Assembly: GCA_035236585.1 (NCBI GenBank)
Contig: CP141127.1
Span: 67,809,495-67,873,494 of the forward strand
Length of the DNA: 64,000 nucleotides
Direction: 5' to 3'
Source of the DNA: Warburgia ugandensis
Lineage: Eukaryota > Streptophyta > Magnoliopsida > Canellales > Canellaceae
A program made the position numbers and the translations under genes. Of this stretch, positions 35,783 to 46,480 are shown piece after piece. The notes under the pieces were generated by a model. That model was not told the DNA's origin. It made no database searches and worked only from the letters and a program-made list of their open reading frames with translations. Numbering within the stretch: the stretch's first letter is position 1; each line of letters starts with the position of its first letter.

Positions 35783-35982
35783 GTGGTATCAGAGTCAGTT
35801 CCCCTTGTGATGGTGGATGGTTAACTGCATGTGCGGATGCGTGTCCCCCAAGGGGGAGAGGTGAACCCATTGCCGTCTTCTAAGATGACTTGAGGGTGAG
35901 CCAAGATGGCTTGAGGGGGATGCCCTAAGATAGTCTGAGGCAACAGACCAAGATGGTCTGAGGGGATGAAGGCGGGAAGGAC
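35783..35982 (+). mobile_element. TRIM interior 1 with primer site
   Basis: The primer site TGGTATCAGAGT (35784) has one change from TGGTATCAGAGC. The interior then holds four imperfect copies of a phrase like 'aagatggcctgaggg', spaced about 23-26 bases (35882, 35905, 35928, 35952). A purine-rich stretch ('gatgaaggcgggaagga') ends at the next LTR. Confidence 0.8.
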
Positions 35983-36126
35983 TGAGAGTTAGTCTCACAT
36001 CGCTTGGGGAGGGGATGTTGGGCTGTTGATAAGAGTCCGGGGGTCTCTAACTGGTAAGACGCATTTTAAAACCGTGAGGACTGCGCCTAAAGCTTACAAT
36101 ATCTTACTGGGCCTCGGGCTATTATA
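35983..36126 (+). mobile_element. TRIM LTR copy 1
   Basis: 144 bp, TGAGAGTTAG at the start and CTATTATA at the end (others end CTGTTACA). Confidence 0.85.
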
Positions 36127-36327
36127 ATGGTATCAGAGCCAGTTCCCCTCCTGATGGTGGATGGTTAACCGCATGTGCGGACACGTGTACCCTAAGGGGG
36201 AGAGGTGAACCTGTTGCCGTCTTCTAAGATGACCTAAGGGTGAGCCAAGATGGCTTGAGGGGGATGCCCCAAGATAGTTTGATGCAATAGACCAAGATGG
36301 TCTGAGGGGATTGAGGCGGGGATGGAC
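36127..36327 (+). mobile_element. TRIM interior 2 with primer site
   Basis: It opens with ATGGTATCAGAGCC, a full Met-type site, and has the same subrepeat structure as interior 1. Confidence 0.8.
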
Positions 36328-36471
36328 TGAGAGTTAGTCCCACATCGCCTAGGGAGGGGATGCTGGGCTGTTGATAAGAGTCTGGGGGTCTCTAACTAGT
36401 AAGACGCGTTTTAAAACTGTGAGGGCTGCGCCCAAAGCAGACAATATCTTACTGGGCCTCAAGCTGTTACA
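36328..36471 (+). mobile_element. TRIM LTR copy 2
   Basis: 144 bp, TGAGAGTTAG to AGCTGTTACA. Confidence 0.87.
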
Positions 36472-36671
36472 GCGGTATCAGAGCTAGTTTCCCTCATGAT
36501 GGTGGATAGCTAATTGCTCTTGCAGATGCATGTCCCCTAAGGTGAGAGGGGAACCCATTGTCATCTTCCAAGATGGCCTGAGGGTGAGCCAAGATGGCTT
36601 GAGGGGGATGCCCCAAGATAGTTTAAGGCAATAGACCAAGATGGTTTGAGGGGATGAAGGCTGGGAAGGAC
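36472..36671 (+). mobile_element. TRIM interior 3 with primer site
   Basis: The primer site is changed to CGGTATCAGAGC. The subrepeats are as in the other interiors. Confidence 0.8.
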
Positions 36672-36740
36672 TGAGAGTTAGTCCCACATCGCTTGGGGAG
36701 GGGATGCTGGGTTGTTGATAAGAGTCCAGTGGTCTTTGAC
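36672..36740 (+). mobile_element. TRIM LTR copy 3, 5' part, cut by LARD-2
   Basis: It runs from TGAGAGTTAG to 'ggtctttgac', where LARD-2 starts. The rest of the LTR resumes at about 42590 after loss of about 20 bases ('tggtaagacgcgttttaaaa' in the other copies). Confidence 0.85.
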
Positions 36741-39082
36741 TGTGATGACCCGGGTTTTCTCATGCATTTTTAAATGCAATATCTAATTCCTAAGGCGGGA
36801 TGCATCCCTATTTGAAAACCATTTTATAAAAACCATGCAATGTAGTGGAAAAATCTTTAGTTTTAAACTCATTTTGAAAACCCTGAGTGTCATTTGCTTT
36901 CACAACCACCAAAGTAGCTTTTGAAAAACTTCAGAAATCATAAATATTTTGCCCCAGGTCTATCCAGTCACAGTACATAGTCCAACTGTAAATAAAGACA
37001 AATACATGTCCAAAGGGTAGAGAGTTTACTCACATGTATAGTTGTCTCCTTTGTTTATTCACTTGCTCGTAGCACTAATATCTCCTGAGACATCTTCTAT
37101 TTGCGAGTGGAACTATCCTGAAAAATGTTAAGGATAGGGTGAATATATACTATACTCAGTAGGAGTCTATCACTATTAGTTTTGCAATGCATGCTATGTT
37201 AAAAATCATATGCTCTTAAAAACATGTGCATGTTCGAACAATCACGTTCAATATCAATATTAAAAATTACTGTCGAATTGAAATACTGACTACTTAAAGA
37301 ATAGCATAATCCAAGTCGAAAGTATTATATATCATAAACATAATGATATGCATAAGATGCTCAACTGAATCCAACTCATGGATATTTGGTATGGTTGACC
37401 AACCTCATGTTATGCCATATGCAATGCAAGTAAATCCATGAAACCATAGGGTCCAAATTATGCCCACGACCTCGCCGCCGTGTGGTCCCCAGGTACTTGA
37501 GGACACTCGGTCATAGCCTCCATGGGGCATATGACACATCCTTCATCGTAAATCATGCAATTTATGAAATCGATTACAAAACATGCATGCAATGCTAGTC
37601 TCGCATTCAAAACAGTCATGACTCTTTTTAAAAGTCTAGTAGTGATAGAGCACCTACCTCAAAGTCTCCTGGAGTTGCATCCTTTAGCACTCAACCCGTC
37701 CTTGGGTCTCATTTATAAACTCCTGGGTATGAATGGATACAAGGAGTCCTTATTAATTTTAATCTATTTAGACATTAGACCGCTAAATCTGCTGTTTAGG
37801 GTCAATGGTCCTTGCCTAATTCATTCGTCAGGCTAGATCCTATGGTGTGGATCTACTTTCCAATAGCTAGACTCTGTAGACTGTTCTCTAATCCCAACTT
37901 TAAAGTCTCATTAAGCTCGCGTGTCCCAGTTCTCAGGACACCCGTGCATCCTGGTTGATCCGCGACCGCTTTACGTGTGTGTGCACCTAAATGCTGTGCT
38001 AGGGACTGCGTTTTGCATGCGCACATGCATGCTCAAGTGATGTGCTATGACGTGAATCATCGCACGGATGCACCTTGTAGCGTGGCGCATCTCAGTTCCC
38101 AGGGCACCCCGTGCACCCTGGTCGAGCCAGGACCCGCGCCCCATGTTGCGCGCGCACCTGAAGGACGCACCTGGGACAGTGTATGCACTGTCGTACACCT
38201 GGAACCCGTCCTAGGGACCCAGTCCCAGGTGCACGTGGTGCTTGGCGTCCTTGGGACGCCTGGTTCGTGCAAGGCTGGCCCAAGCCAGCTTGGAGTGTTT
38301 TCCAACCAAGAATTCCGGCTGGAAAACGGCTAGATCTGGCATGGATCCTGGGCCTGGGGGAGGTGAAATGGAGAGACAAGGTATGGAGGGTCTTACCTGT
38401 AGCCTGGGGACATTCTTCTTCTCGATGGGTGCGCCTGCTTGCCGGAATTTTGTGTTGTCCGGAATCCAGGACCCCAATGTCGTGCAAGTTTGTAAAAGGG
38501 AAGAGAGGGGAAATGGGGAGAATGGCAATGGCTGGCCTGACTTGGGCCTGGCCGTTGCCGAAAAACACAGAGAGATGGGTTTCCGATTTTTGTCGGAAAC
38601 CCCAGTCTCAAACGACTGGAAAAACGCCAGAAAACTTGTGTTTTTGAGAGGGGGAGATGGGGTTTTTATAGCCCTGCTTATGGCGGTGCTGCCAGTGGCG
38701 GTGTCGCCCTTGGCGGTGGCAGATCCCTCTGGAAAAATCGGGAAAGAGGGTTTCTGGAGGGGTCTAGAGATTGAAGACGACAGGGGGTGCCGTTATCAAA
38801 ACGGCCCCCTGCATTTTTTGTCCTTTTTCATTTTAAACGTTTTCTGTTTAATTTCCAGAAATACCCCTATCTTTAAATGGCTGTAACTTCGTCATACGAA
38901 CTTCGTTTTGGGTGATTTTTGAGGCTTTGGATTCCATTTTTCGAGTAGAATATAATGGTACCAAGTTTCCTCACAAATTTATTTATTTACTATTTTAAAT
39001 AAAATCAAACATTCAACACAGTGCATTTCCCATAGAATGTCCAATTTTTGTTAAAAATAGCGTAAATTGTTCGGGCATTACA
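36741..39082 (-). mobile_element. LARD-2 3' LTR (minus-strand sense)
   Basis: 2342 bp, from TGTGATGACC to GGGCATTACA. Compared with 5849-8595 it lacks about 500 bases around 37530-37560, where 'gacacatccttcatcg' replaces the long middle section. It keeps the GC-rich half (37900-38840) and the TATA box. Confidence 0.87.
38659..38672 (-). promoter_or_regulatory. Putative TATA box of LARD-2 LTR
   Basis: The minus strand reads GGGCTATAAAAACCCC, the same as in LARD-1. Conservation in all three long LTRs supports function in the family. Confidence 0.65.
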
Positions 39083-42000
39083 TTATTACCCCCTTAAAAG
39101 AATTTCGTCCTCGAAATTCCATAAATTATCATCTTCAAGGTATTTTGTTTCTCAGTTAACTTCTTGGTGAATGCATTCCCCCCTTAGGAATCAATTCTAG
39201 GTTCAACCTCAATTTATCATTTTTTATTGTTCCTTCTACAAGGCCTTACCTATAAGGGCCGCTTTCGCTGCATACTCTGATGCATACTCCCATACGTGCC
39301 AGTTTAACAATACTGATTTCTAGCTGTAACTCATCTTTCTTGAAATCCTTAGATGCCCATACTTTTCTCATAATGTATAGGATAGTCTCCTCGTAAGATC
39401 ATGCTTCTTTATTCATGTATAAATTACTCCATACTTCTTTGAGATCATATGATCTTATTTCTCCTATTTTATAGGATAATATTTTTTTATTTTTTTTTTC
39501 TTCTTGACTTCCATCTAGTGATTTCTTCATCATCCACATCTCCTTCTAATGGTTGGTAAGAATCCAAAAATTTTACCTTCTTTCTATTGTGTCTAACTTT
39601 GCTTCTTATCTTTTACCTTTGTCCCCAAGATACTTCAATAACTGACATGGTATCATGTGCTCTACAGCCAAACCCTTGATTAACTTTGAATTTCAACTGT
39701 CTGTCGTTTTCCATATGTGACTTGATTTCCTTGACAAAGGTTATATTCAAAATCCTGAAAGCCAATTAGTAGCATCTTCCATCGAGGACCTTATCATATA
39801 CTGAAAGGACCTCATCATATACTGAAAGTAATATGTCCTAACTCTATATCCAATCAAATTCATTAAACACTTTTCTCATGTCAAATGTTAATGGTCGATT
39901 CATCATCATGGGTCAAATGTTCTCGTCCAGAGGCCTATCTCACTATTCACATCACTTTGTCATTAGGATTTTCAATAATGTTCCCATGCAAAGAAAATAC
40001 TCTCTTATTCACAACCGAGTACCCTTACTAGGTCATGGTTGAATCCTTCATCATCCTCTTTGTCCTTTCTTTTCTTGATGGTTTTCTTTGTAACCTTTCA
40101 GTCCAAACGTTCTATACTCAATCTAGTAGGGTTAGTCCTTAAGAAATTCCTTCAATTGATTTTTCGTACTTGGTATATGCTCATAACAACTAACTATTTG
40201 TCTAAAGGCACTGAAACATCAAATCTCACCTTATAGTGTGCTAGCCATCTCACCTTTTCTCCTTCCATTCTCTATGTCAATATATTGTGAAATCTTTTAT
40301 CAAGGCTTTATAGTCAACCATGCAGTCTATATTGTCAGGAGGTATCCTCATAAGTAGTGATTTTCTCAATTCCTCAAATTTTATCCTTCAAGTGCCTCCT
40401 CATGCTTTGCTTTAGCAGTTCTCATTCAATAACTATTATATCAAATTGTACTGAAGTTGTTAACTCAACAAGTTTAACAACACTCAGGTAAGCATAAAAC
40501 ATTTTCTTAGACATAGAAAGACTTTATTTGATTACCTATTGATCTCTTTCCAGATATATCTATGTCATAAGCTCAAGGGCCTCTAAAGTGATTAGTACTT
40601 ATTTGCCTTCCTTTTTAATCCAAGTCAGCAACATCTTTCAGTCCCAAGGTAATTTCTTCACCTTGTCATGGTAGCCATTAAGGTTTTTGGGAAATCTTTC
40701 ACATTGGTGGAGATCGATCCTTATTTTTGCTTCTGTCTCAGTTGAAATTGTTCTTATAACTGACCTCATGCCCTCAATTGACTTAGTTTAACAAGTACTT
40801 CTTTCCAGGAAAACTCAAGTCTAAAGACTTATAACATCCTTTTGAGTATATAACTTCGACTACTAACTCATAAATACTAACATACTTGATTAATTACGGT
40901 GGGATACCTTTATTTAGTCAACAGTACTCTAAAAGTAATGACTAAATAATGGTCTTAAGATATTTGGTCTTCCAATTTATGATAGCAAAACCTTCATTTG
41001 ATCCTTGATGGTACCCTTCTTGTTGAAGATAGATAGATGGACAAGTCACTGTCCTGGCCTAATTCGTCTTTCAATATAACTTTATTTACTCATGTAGTGG
41101 CAAAGTGAGATATCACCAAAATTTTCCTTTTTATTATATCCATTGGTGTTCCCCATAAGCTAATGGATCTGATAAGAATCTAATTGTAATAATTGATACC
41201 AAACCATCTGTAGAATTTCATTTCTAGTTGGTCACCATTCCTCTTTGTCGCATAATCTCCTGAAATTTGATACTCTACTCAAAGTCTTAAACCCCATATG
41301 CTTTTTCTCTTTTTTACAATAAGATCACCAACTCATATAGTATTATTCCTTCATTTGTTTGGTCTACCTTCCTATAGGATTCAAGATGAAAGAATTGTAT
41401 GTATCTCCATAAAGTCATGATCTTCTTCTTTTGACTATTCAATATTCATTGAATACTTGGTAGTTACATCTCTATCTCTTTCTCTCTTTTCTTCAAAATC
41501 CTCATTTGGTCTACCTGGATCAATGTCTCTATATGCTTTGTTGCATATAATTGATACTTCATCTATTCCTTTACGTAACATATATGATAAATTGAATGCT
41601 TCTCAGAAATTCTAAATTGTCTTGAGATTATTGAAATCCTCAGTTGCCTGTAGCCCCAATAAAATTCATACAATGTCTTAATAATGACATTGACGTTTTG
41701 ATCATGCTATACCTTTCTTGCAAGTTCATGTTAGGATCTATCTATTATCATCCTTAGTATTATCATCAAAATCTTTTGATAACTCGGTCGAATTCATTTC
41801 CCTATCATATTCGTGTTATGTTCCTCTTATCCACATAATCTATCACTTGCATACCTCTTCTTAATTATTATTCAATAGAACTTTACTTTCCATAAGACTC
41901 CAATTAAGGTATCCAAAATTGAGCTAAGTCTTTCAGGCTCCATACCTTTGTGATCTAGTACGAGTCATAGTTATTTTCTAATATTATCTTGCATTCTCAT

Positions 42001-42509
42001 CCCTCTTAGTTTATCATCAAAATCTTCTCAAAGTTTGTCTTTTACATCCCTTATCACACTCATATCATATCCCTTGTGATAGTGTGCTCATATTATGATA
42101 TTCTTTATGATGGTAAGATAGCCATGTAGTTCTTCAATTTTCTCACCTTTGATGAGATTACTCTATTACAGGTCAGAACCATCTACTAACAAGTCCACTA
42201 ACATCTTCATTCATCATTCTCATCATAATCTAATTTATATATGAGTTTCCCTGTTTGCACCACTGCACAACAATCCTTATTGATAAGATTTAAGCCATCT
42301 AATATCTAAGTATTTGCTAGACCCATTTCCTTTTTCATTTATTTGTTTATGGTGAAATGCTTGAGCATTAATATTGTAATCCTCAAATAGAAGTAGGCAT
42401 CTCTACTACTTCTATTTATACTACTTCTTCTTGATTTTCTCTATTGTCTATGACCCTTGGACATGCTGGACTAGCTATGAAAGGATAGAACCTGGGCTCT
42501 GATACCAAC
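39083..42509 (-). mobile_element. LARD-2 interior, non-coding
   Basis: 3427 bp, collinear with 8596-12138. There is no gag or pol motif and no shared long frame. The 77 bp duplication of LARD-1 is absent. The Met-type primer site is the reverse complement of 42493-42508. Confidence 0.8.
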
Positions 42510-42590
42510 TATGACGACCTAGGTTTTCTCATGCATTTTTAAATGCAATATCTAATTTCTAAGGCGGGATGCATCCCTATTTGAAAACTG
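42510..42590 (-). mobile_element. LARD-2 5' LTR stub
   Basis: 81 bases matching 36740-36820 and 5849-5930. The remainder is deleted, so LARD-2 has lost its promoter-bearing LTR. Confidence 0.85.
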
Positions 42591-42652
42591 TGAGGGCTGC
42601 GCCCAAAGCAGACAATATCTTACTGGGCCTCGGGCTGTTACAGTGGTATCAG
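42591..42652 (+). mobile_element. TRIM LTR copy 3, 3' part
   Basis: 'tgagggctgcgcccaaagca' through CTGTTACA. It is the continuation of 36672-36740. Confidence 0.85.
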
Positions 42653-42843
42653 AGCCAGTTCCCCTCATGATGGTGGATAGCTAATTGCACCTGCAGATGC
42701 ATGTCCCCTAAGGGGGAGAGGGGAACCCATTGTTGTCTTCTAAGATGGCCTGAGGGTGAGCCAAGATGGCTTGAGGGGGATGCCCCAAGATAGTTTGAGG
42801 CAACAAACCAAGATGGTTTGAGGGGATGAAGGCCGGGAAGGAC
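42653..42843 (+). mobile_element. TRIM interior 4 with primer site
   Basis: GTGGTATCAGAGCC is intact. The usual four subrepeats and a purine-rich tail follow. Confidence 0.8.
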
Positions 42844-42987
42844 TGAGAGTTAGTCCTACATCGCCTGGGGAGGGGATGCTGGGTTGTTGATAAGAGTCCG
42901 GGGGTCTCTAACAGGTAAGATGCGTTTTAAAACCATGAGGGCTGCGCCCAAAGTAGACAATATCTTATTGGGCCTCGGGTTGTTACA
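42844..42987 (+). mobile_element. TRIM LTR copy 4, right end of the complex
   Basis: 144 bp from TGAGAGTTAG to TTGTTACA, followed by the AGATG duplication (42988-42992). Confidence 0.87.
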
Positions 42988-44701
42988 AGATGTCTAGACT
43001 TAGGATGGAATAAGCTATCTTCAACCAATAAAACATTAACTAGTTAAATAATAATAATAAGAGCATAAAAGGTTAGTAAATTATCTAATCCTATAAAAAT
43101 TGGAAGTAAGATAAGGATGATCAAACAAGATCCATAGGATCTTGAATGATCAAGAACAATAAGAATCCTAATGTTGTATTTTATTATGTAATTATGTATG
43201 TATACTGTAGAAAAATCTAGATAGAGAATCCAAACCCTTGATCAAACATGATTCAAGGAAAATTAGGGCATACCTTATAGGAATACATGAAGAAAGAATA
43301 CATGCATAAAGGAATAACTTTATACGTATGGTTTGATAGATGTATGAATCAAGACGACGATGGACAATATGGAGTGAATACCACTTGAGATGTATGAATC
43401 AAGACCATGATATCACTTTGAGGTAGTTGGGTGTACAAGAATGTATTAAGGATTCATATGTATACTTGGTACCTTAGAATAATAATGATCCAATCAAATG
43501 ATCCAACCAAGTGATCCAACCCCATGATCCAATTCAACGGATCTAATCAAATCATGAGAAATTAATGAGATGTGTAGACTAAGGAATCCCTAAGAATAGG
43601 GCATAAAAAATATTCCAGCCTTAGTTAAACAGACACATCGTTTGATATGTACAATGTATTTTACATACAAGCATGGTGGCTTGTGATTTTGTTTTACACA
43701 GCCATAGGACTGGGGACACTATGCTAGGGAAGTTATAAGGGTTTGGCCACTCGTTTCCTGAAATATATATGATAGATACCATGCCCAAAGAGAGGTTAAA
43801 CATTGGTGGGGCAATCATGGGAAGGCTGCCACTATGATAGCCATGATCCTCGCCCATGCGAACATGGATTTTGTTATTTCCATAGGTGGTATCAGTGGAT
43901 TATTATGCAGTTATCTAGGTGTGCTGTACGGATTTAGACTGCGACGTAGGAGTGCTTGAGTATTTTTCATTATGATGCACATATGATAGGCTAGTGTAAT
44001 TCCATGGCATGATGAGATGCCACTACAGGAATTCCTAGAAAGAAAATCCCCATATGAGAATTGGCTGAATATTGATCTCCTAAGTGGGAGTATAGCCAAG
44101 AGAAGGTACAAATTTTGAGAATTTTCACTATTTTAATGGATTTATCCTATACTATATAAATAATGTATATACTCTATGTTGAGACAATCCATGAGTAGAT
44201 AACCATGATAGAATAATGATTGAGGTATGTATTCTTATATTAGTGAAGTAGCATATTTTTGTATCCTCTACCAAGCATATCTTGCTGAGATATTGTAAAT
44301 GTTTGAATGTTTACAATATCTCAAATATAAGGAAGGAAACTTAAGGAAGTAAAGCTTGAAGACTCAGAAGATGCAAGGCTGATCAGGGTATTTCCCTTGA
44401 AGATTGTGTAATCTGGTTATGTATTTTGTAATTTGGATTATATTTGGACAATAGATTCTAATTATAATACAGGGACTGTGTAAAAGTGAACTACTGGATG
44501 ATTCCTGACATTCAATAAAATTTTATTTTATACAAAATGTCTATGTGTATTATGTACATTGAGGTGAGACTTGGGTTTTGTTATAAACAAATTTAAAAGA
44601 AAAGAATTTTCACTGCATTGTCTGTTAAAATTTTTTACCATTAAGGGCCCTAGCTTTGAAAATTGTATTACAAATGTGTTACAAAAACTTGGGTCATCAC
44701 A

Positions 44702-44706
44702 ACAAT
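44702..44706. repeat. Target site duplication ACAAT, right copy
   Basis: It follows the solo LTR end TCATCACA and matches 32402-32406. Confidence 0.9.
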
Positions 44707-44980
44707 AGATTTACACTAGCCCCTCAATCTAGTAATGCCCTATCAATGACGTGGTTTCCAATAACAAAAGAGATGGTAGGATAACCTGGATCTTTAAATA
44801 TAGGACAAGTTTGGTGTTGGATTAAAGGGCTCACTTGCTTGGTGAAGAAGGATTTCTTTTGCATATTGAGCATGTGCTTTTGTGTGTAGAGTTCTTTAGG
44901 AAATTTGGCATAAGCAAGAATGCCTTTAACAACATTAGTGGGATATTTATTTGAACCTACTTAAACACTTCCATTATCTT
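44707..44980 (-). pseudogene. Protease N-terminal part and gag border (element D)
   Basis: The minus strand near 44740-44700 encodes GASVN, the retropepsin active-site context, with a stop in place of the residue before the Gly (the usual DLGAS reads D-stop-GAS). The reading frame runs into the solo LTR right after this motif and resumes at 32406. Upstream, 44900-44980 matches the gag-protease border of C (19020-19110). Confidence 0.7.
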
Positions 44981-46480
44981 ATTTAAATTAGTTCCTTTCT
45001 TAGCCTTGTTTAATAGCTGAGGGAATGGGCCTTTAGGCACATATGGTGCCTCCATTGTGGGCTCAGATGCCGTAGGAGGTTTTTGTCTATTCTCTTTCTC
45101 CTATGTTTTAACTAGTTCATTCTCTTCTATAGTTTCCTTAGTCTTGTCTACTTTATTATCAACTTGACAGCCACTCCTAAGGTAGTTATGGACTTTGCTT
45201 GCACATGTGGTCTACTAGAACTTGACCCTATTTCAAACTGGCCCTTATGGTTTGGAATTGGCAAACCAGGAAACTGTCCCTTTCCTCCATCATTCAATGC
45301 AGTAGAAAACTAACTCATTTTCATTTCTAATATGGAATTATCTTTGGAATTTACAGTTGATATTTATTTACTCTCATTCTAGAATTGTGCAAGACCTTAT
45401 TAGTCTCCTCGTATTTCTAAAGAAGCAACTTTATTTTGTCTCAACTGATGATTTCTTTGGTTGTTGATGAAGCTAAAGACTAGGTGGCTTTAGAGGAACT
45501 ATAACTTTAGCAAAGTTTTGTGTAGGGGGTTCATAGATGGACCACCGTGGTAATTGTTCTTTGAGCATGACAAGTTAGGATGCCTAGCCCATCCTAGATT
45601 ATAGGTCTTAGAGTGTGGAGTGTTGCTAGGATTGTGATATGCATTCAAAGGATTTGCTTGTTCCAAAAGATGTTTAGTGTACACACTATTAGATAGGCAA
45701 GTTGAAGTTAAGTGAGTCAAGTAGAAAAAACCTCTTAGATGCATTGGTAGCCAAACTAAACTCTACACCATCTATGCTAAAAGAGTTATCTATGGTCACT
45801 CCTATATCATGCAAGCCCCCTTTCTTTTGAGGTGGGGTATTTCTCTCTCTCCTATTAGAATAATTCCATTTTTGGGAATTTTTAGCTAAAGTTAGGAAAA
45901 ACTCCTAGGTCTCTAACTCATTTTTTAACATGAGGGCTCCTCCACTAGTTGCATCAATGATCTATCTATTTTGTGGTGTAAGTTCCTTCTAGAAGTACTA
46001 AACTTACTACTATTTATCATATCCATGGTGGGGACACTTTTGCAGCAATCCGTTCCACCTTTACCATCATTCATAATATTGTTCATCATCTCTTTATTGG
46101 AAATAGATAATCTCCCTATGAAGGGCATTGGTCTTATGGACATGGAAGAATTTGTTTAGAAACTTTTTAGACAATTGGTCCCATGTAGCAATGGAATTGA
46201 CCTCTAAAGAATTCAGCCATGGTTTGGCTTTATCTTTCAATGGGAATGTAAACAACCTAAGTTTAATAGAATTATCCAAAACATTTCAAAATCTGAATGT
46301 AGTGCAAATATCAACAAATTCCTTGATATATAGGTATGGATCCTCTCTCTCACAACCATACAATGTTGGGAGTAATTGTATGACTCTAGGTTTAAGTTCA
46401 AAGTGGTCTGAATTGGTGGGTGGTAAGGTGATGCATGATGGAGTATTTAATTAGAGTGGCACATAGAAATCTCTTATAGC
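44981..46480 (-). pseudogene. Athila-like gag, degenerate (element D)
   Basis: 46279-46094 encodes LRLFTFPLKDKAKPWLNSLE followed by TWDQLSKKFLNKFFHVHKT, the capsid motif of this group, closely matching 17636-17770. 46143-45925 covers the next block in another frame. 45744-45499 holds LTSTCLS, the end of a broken zinc knuckle, and EQANPLNAYHNPSN, which matches 18330-18370. Several frames are needed, so it is inactive. Confidence 0.8.

Larger units (their letters stand above)
36741..42590 (-). mobile_element. LARD-2: second member of the family, 5' LTR truncated
   Basis: Left LTR 36741-39082, interior 39083-42509, Met-type primer site and an 81 base LTR stub (42510-42590). It has the same orientation as LARD-1. 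The stub breaks off in 'tatttgaaaactg', exactly where TRIM sequence 'aaaactgtgaggg' takes over. One deletion therefore removed over 2 kb of LTR and about 20 bases of TRIM through an AAAACTG overlap. No target duplication survives. The left flank is 'ttgac'. Confidence 0.87.
35518..42987. mobile_element. TRIM multimer with one inverted end, containing LARD-2
   Basis: A run of small non-coding retrotransposon units with LTRs of about 144 bp and interiors of about 200 bp. Order: inverted LTR (35518-35660), inverted partial interior (35661-35740), truncated plus LTR (35746-35782), then interior-LTR alternating three times, an LTR split by LARD-2, another interior and a final LTR. Neighbouring units share LTRs. 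Each plus-strand LTR is followed by a site related to TGGTATCAGAGCC (initiator Met). Interiors and LTR fit the TRIM class: no coding capacity, short LTR, Met primer site. The LTR phrases 'agtcccacatcg', 'gacgcgttttaaaac' and 'ctgttaca' recur in TRIM-type repeats of many plants. Confidence 0.85.
32407..44701 (+). mobile_element. Solo LTR of about 4.8 kb, itself interrupted by the TRIM/LARD-2 complex
   Basis: It starts TGTAACAACCCC, ends GGGTCATCACA and is flanked by ACAAT. No primer site, coding region or second direct LTR accompanies it, so it is a solo LTR left after recombination between two LTRs. Without the inserted complex (35518-42992) it is about 4.8 kb, very long for an LTR. An inverted relative lies at about 48380-52508. 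The two terminal motifs resemble those of the LARD family (TGTAATGCCC and GGTCGTCACA). It sits in the protease gene of element D and is therefore younger than D. Confidence 0.88.

Noticed and set aside
35784-35795. TGGTATCAGAGC-like strings as tRNA genes
   Set aside because: Only the 12-18 bases complementary to a tRNA 3' end are present, next to LTR ends. There is no cloverleaf.
35983-36126. Cassandra TRIM (5S rRNA-bearing LTR)
   Set aside because: I see no 5S promoter or 5S-like sequence in the LTR; only the general TRIM pattern fits.
35518-36740. CRISPR-like or satellite array
   Set aside because: The repeats are LTRs alternating with interiors that have primer sites and are flanked by a target duplication, so they are TRIM units.
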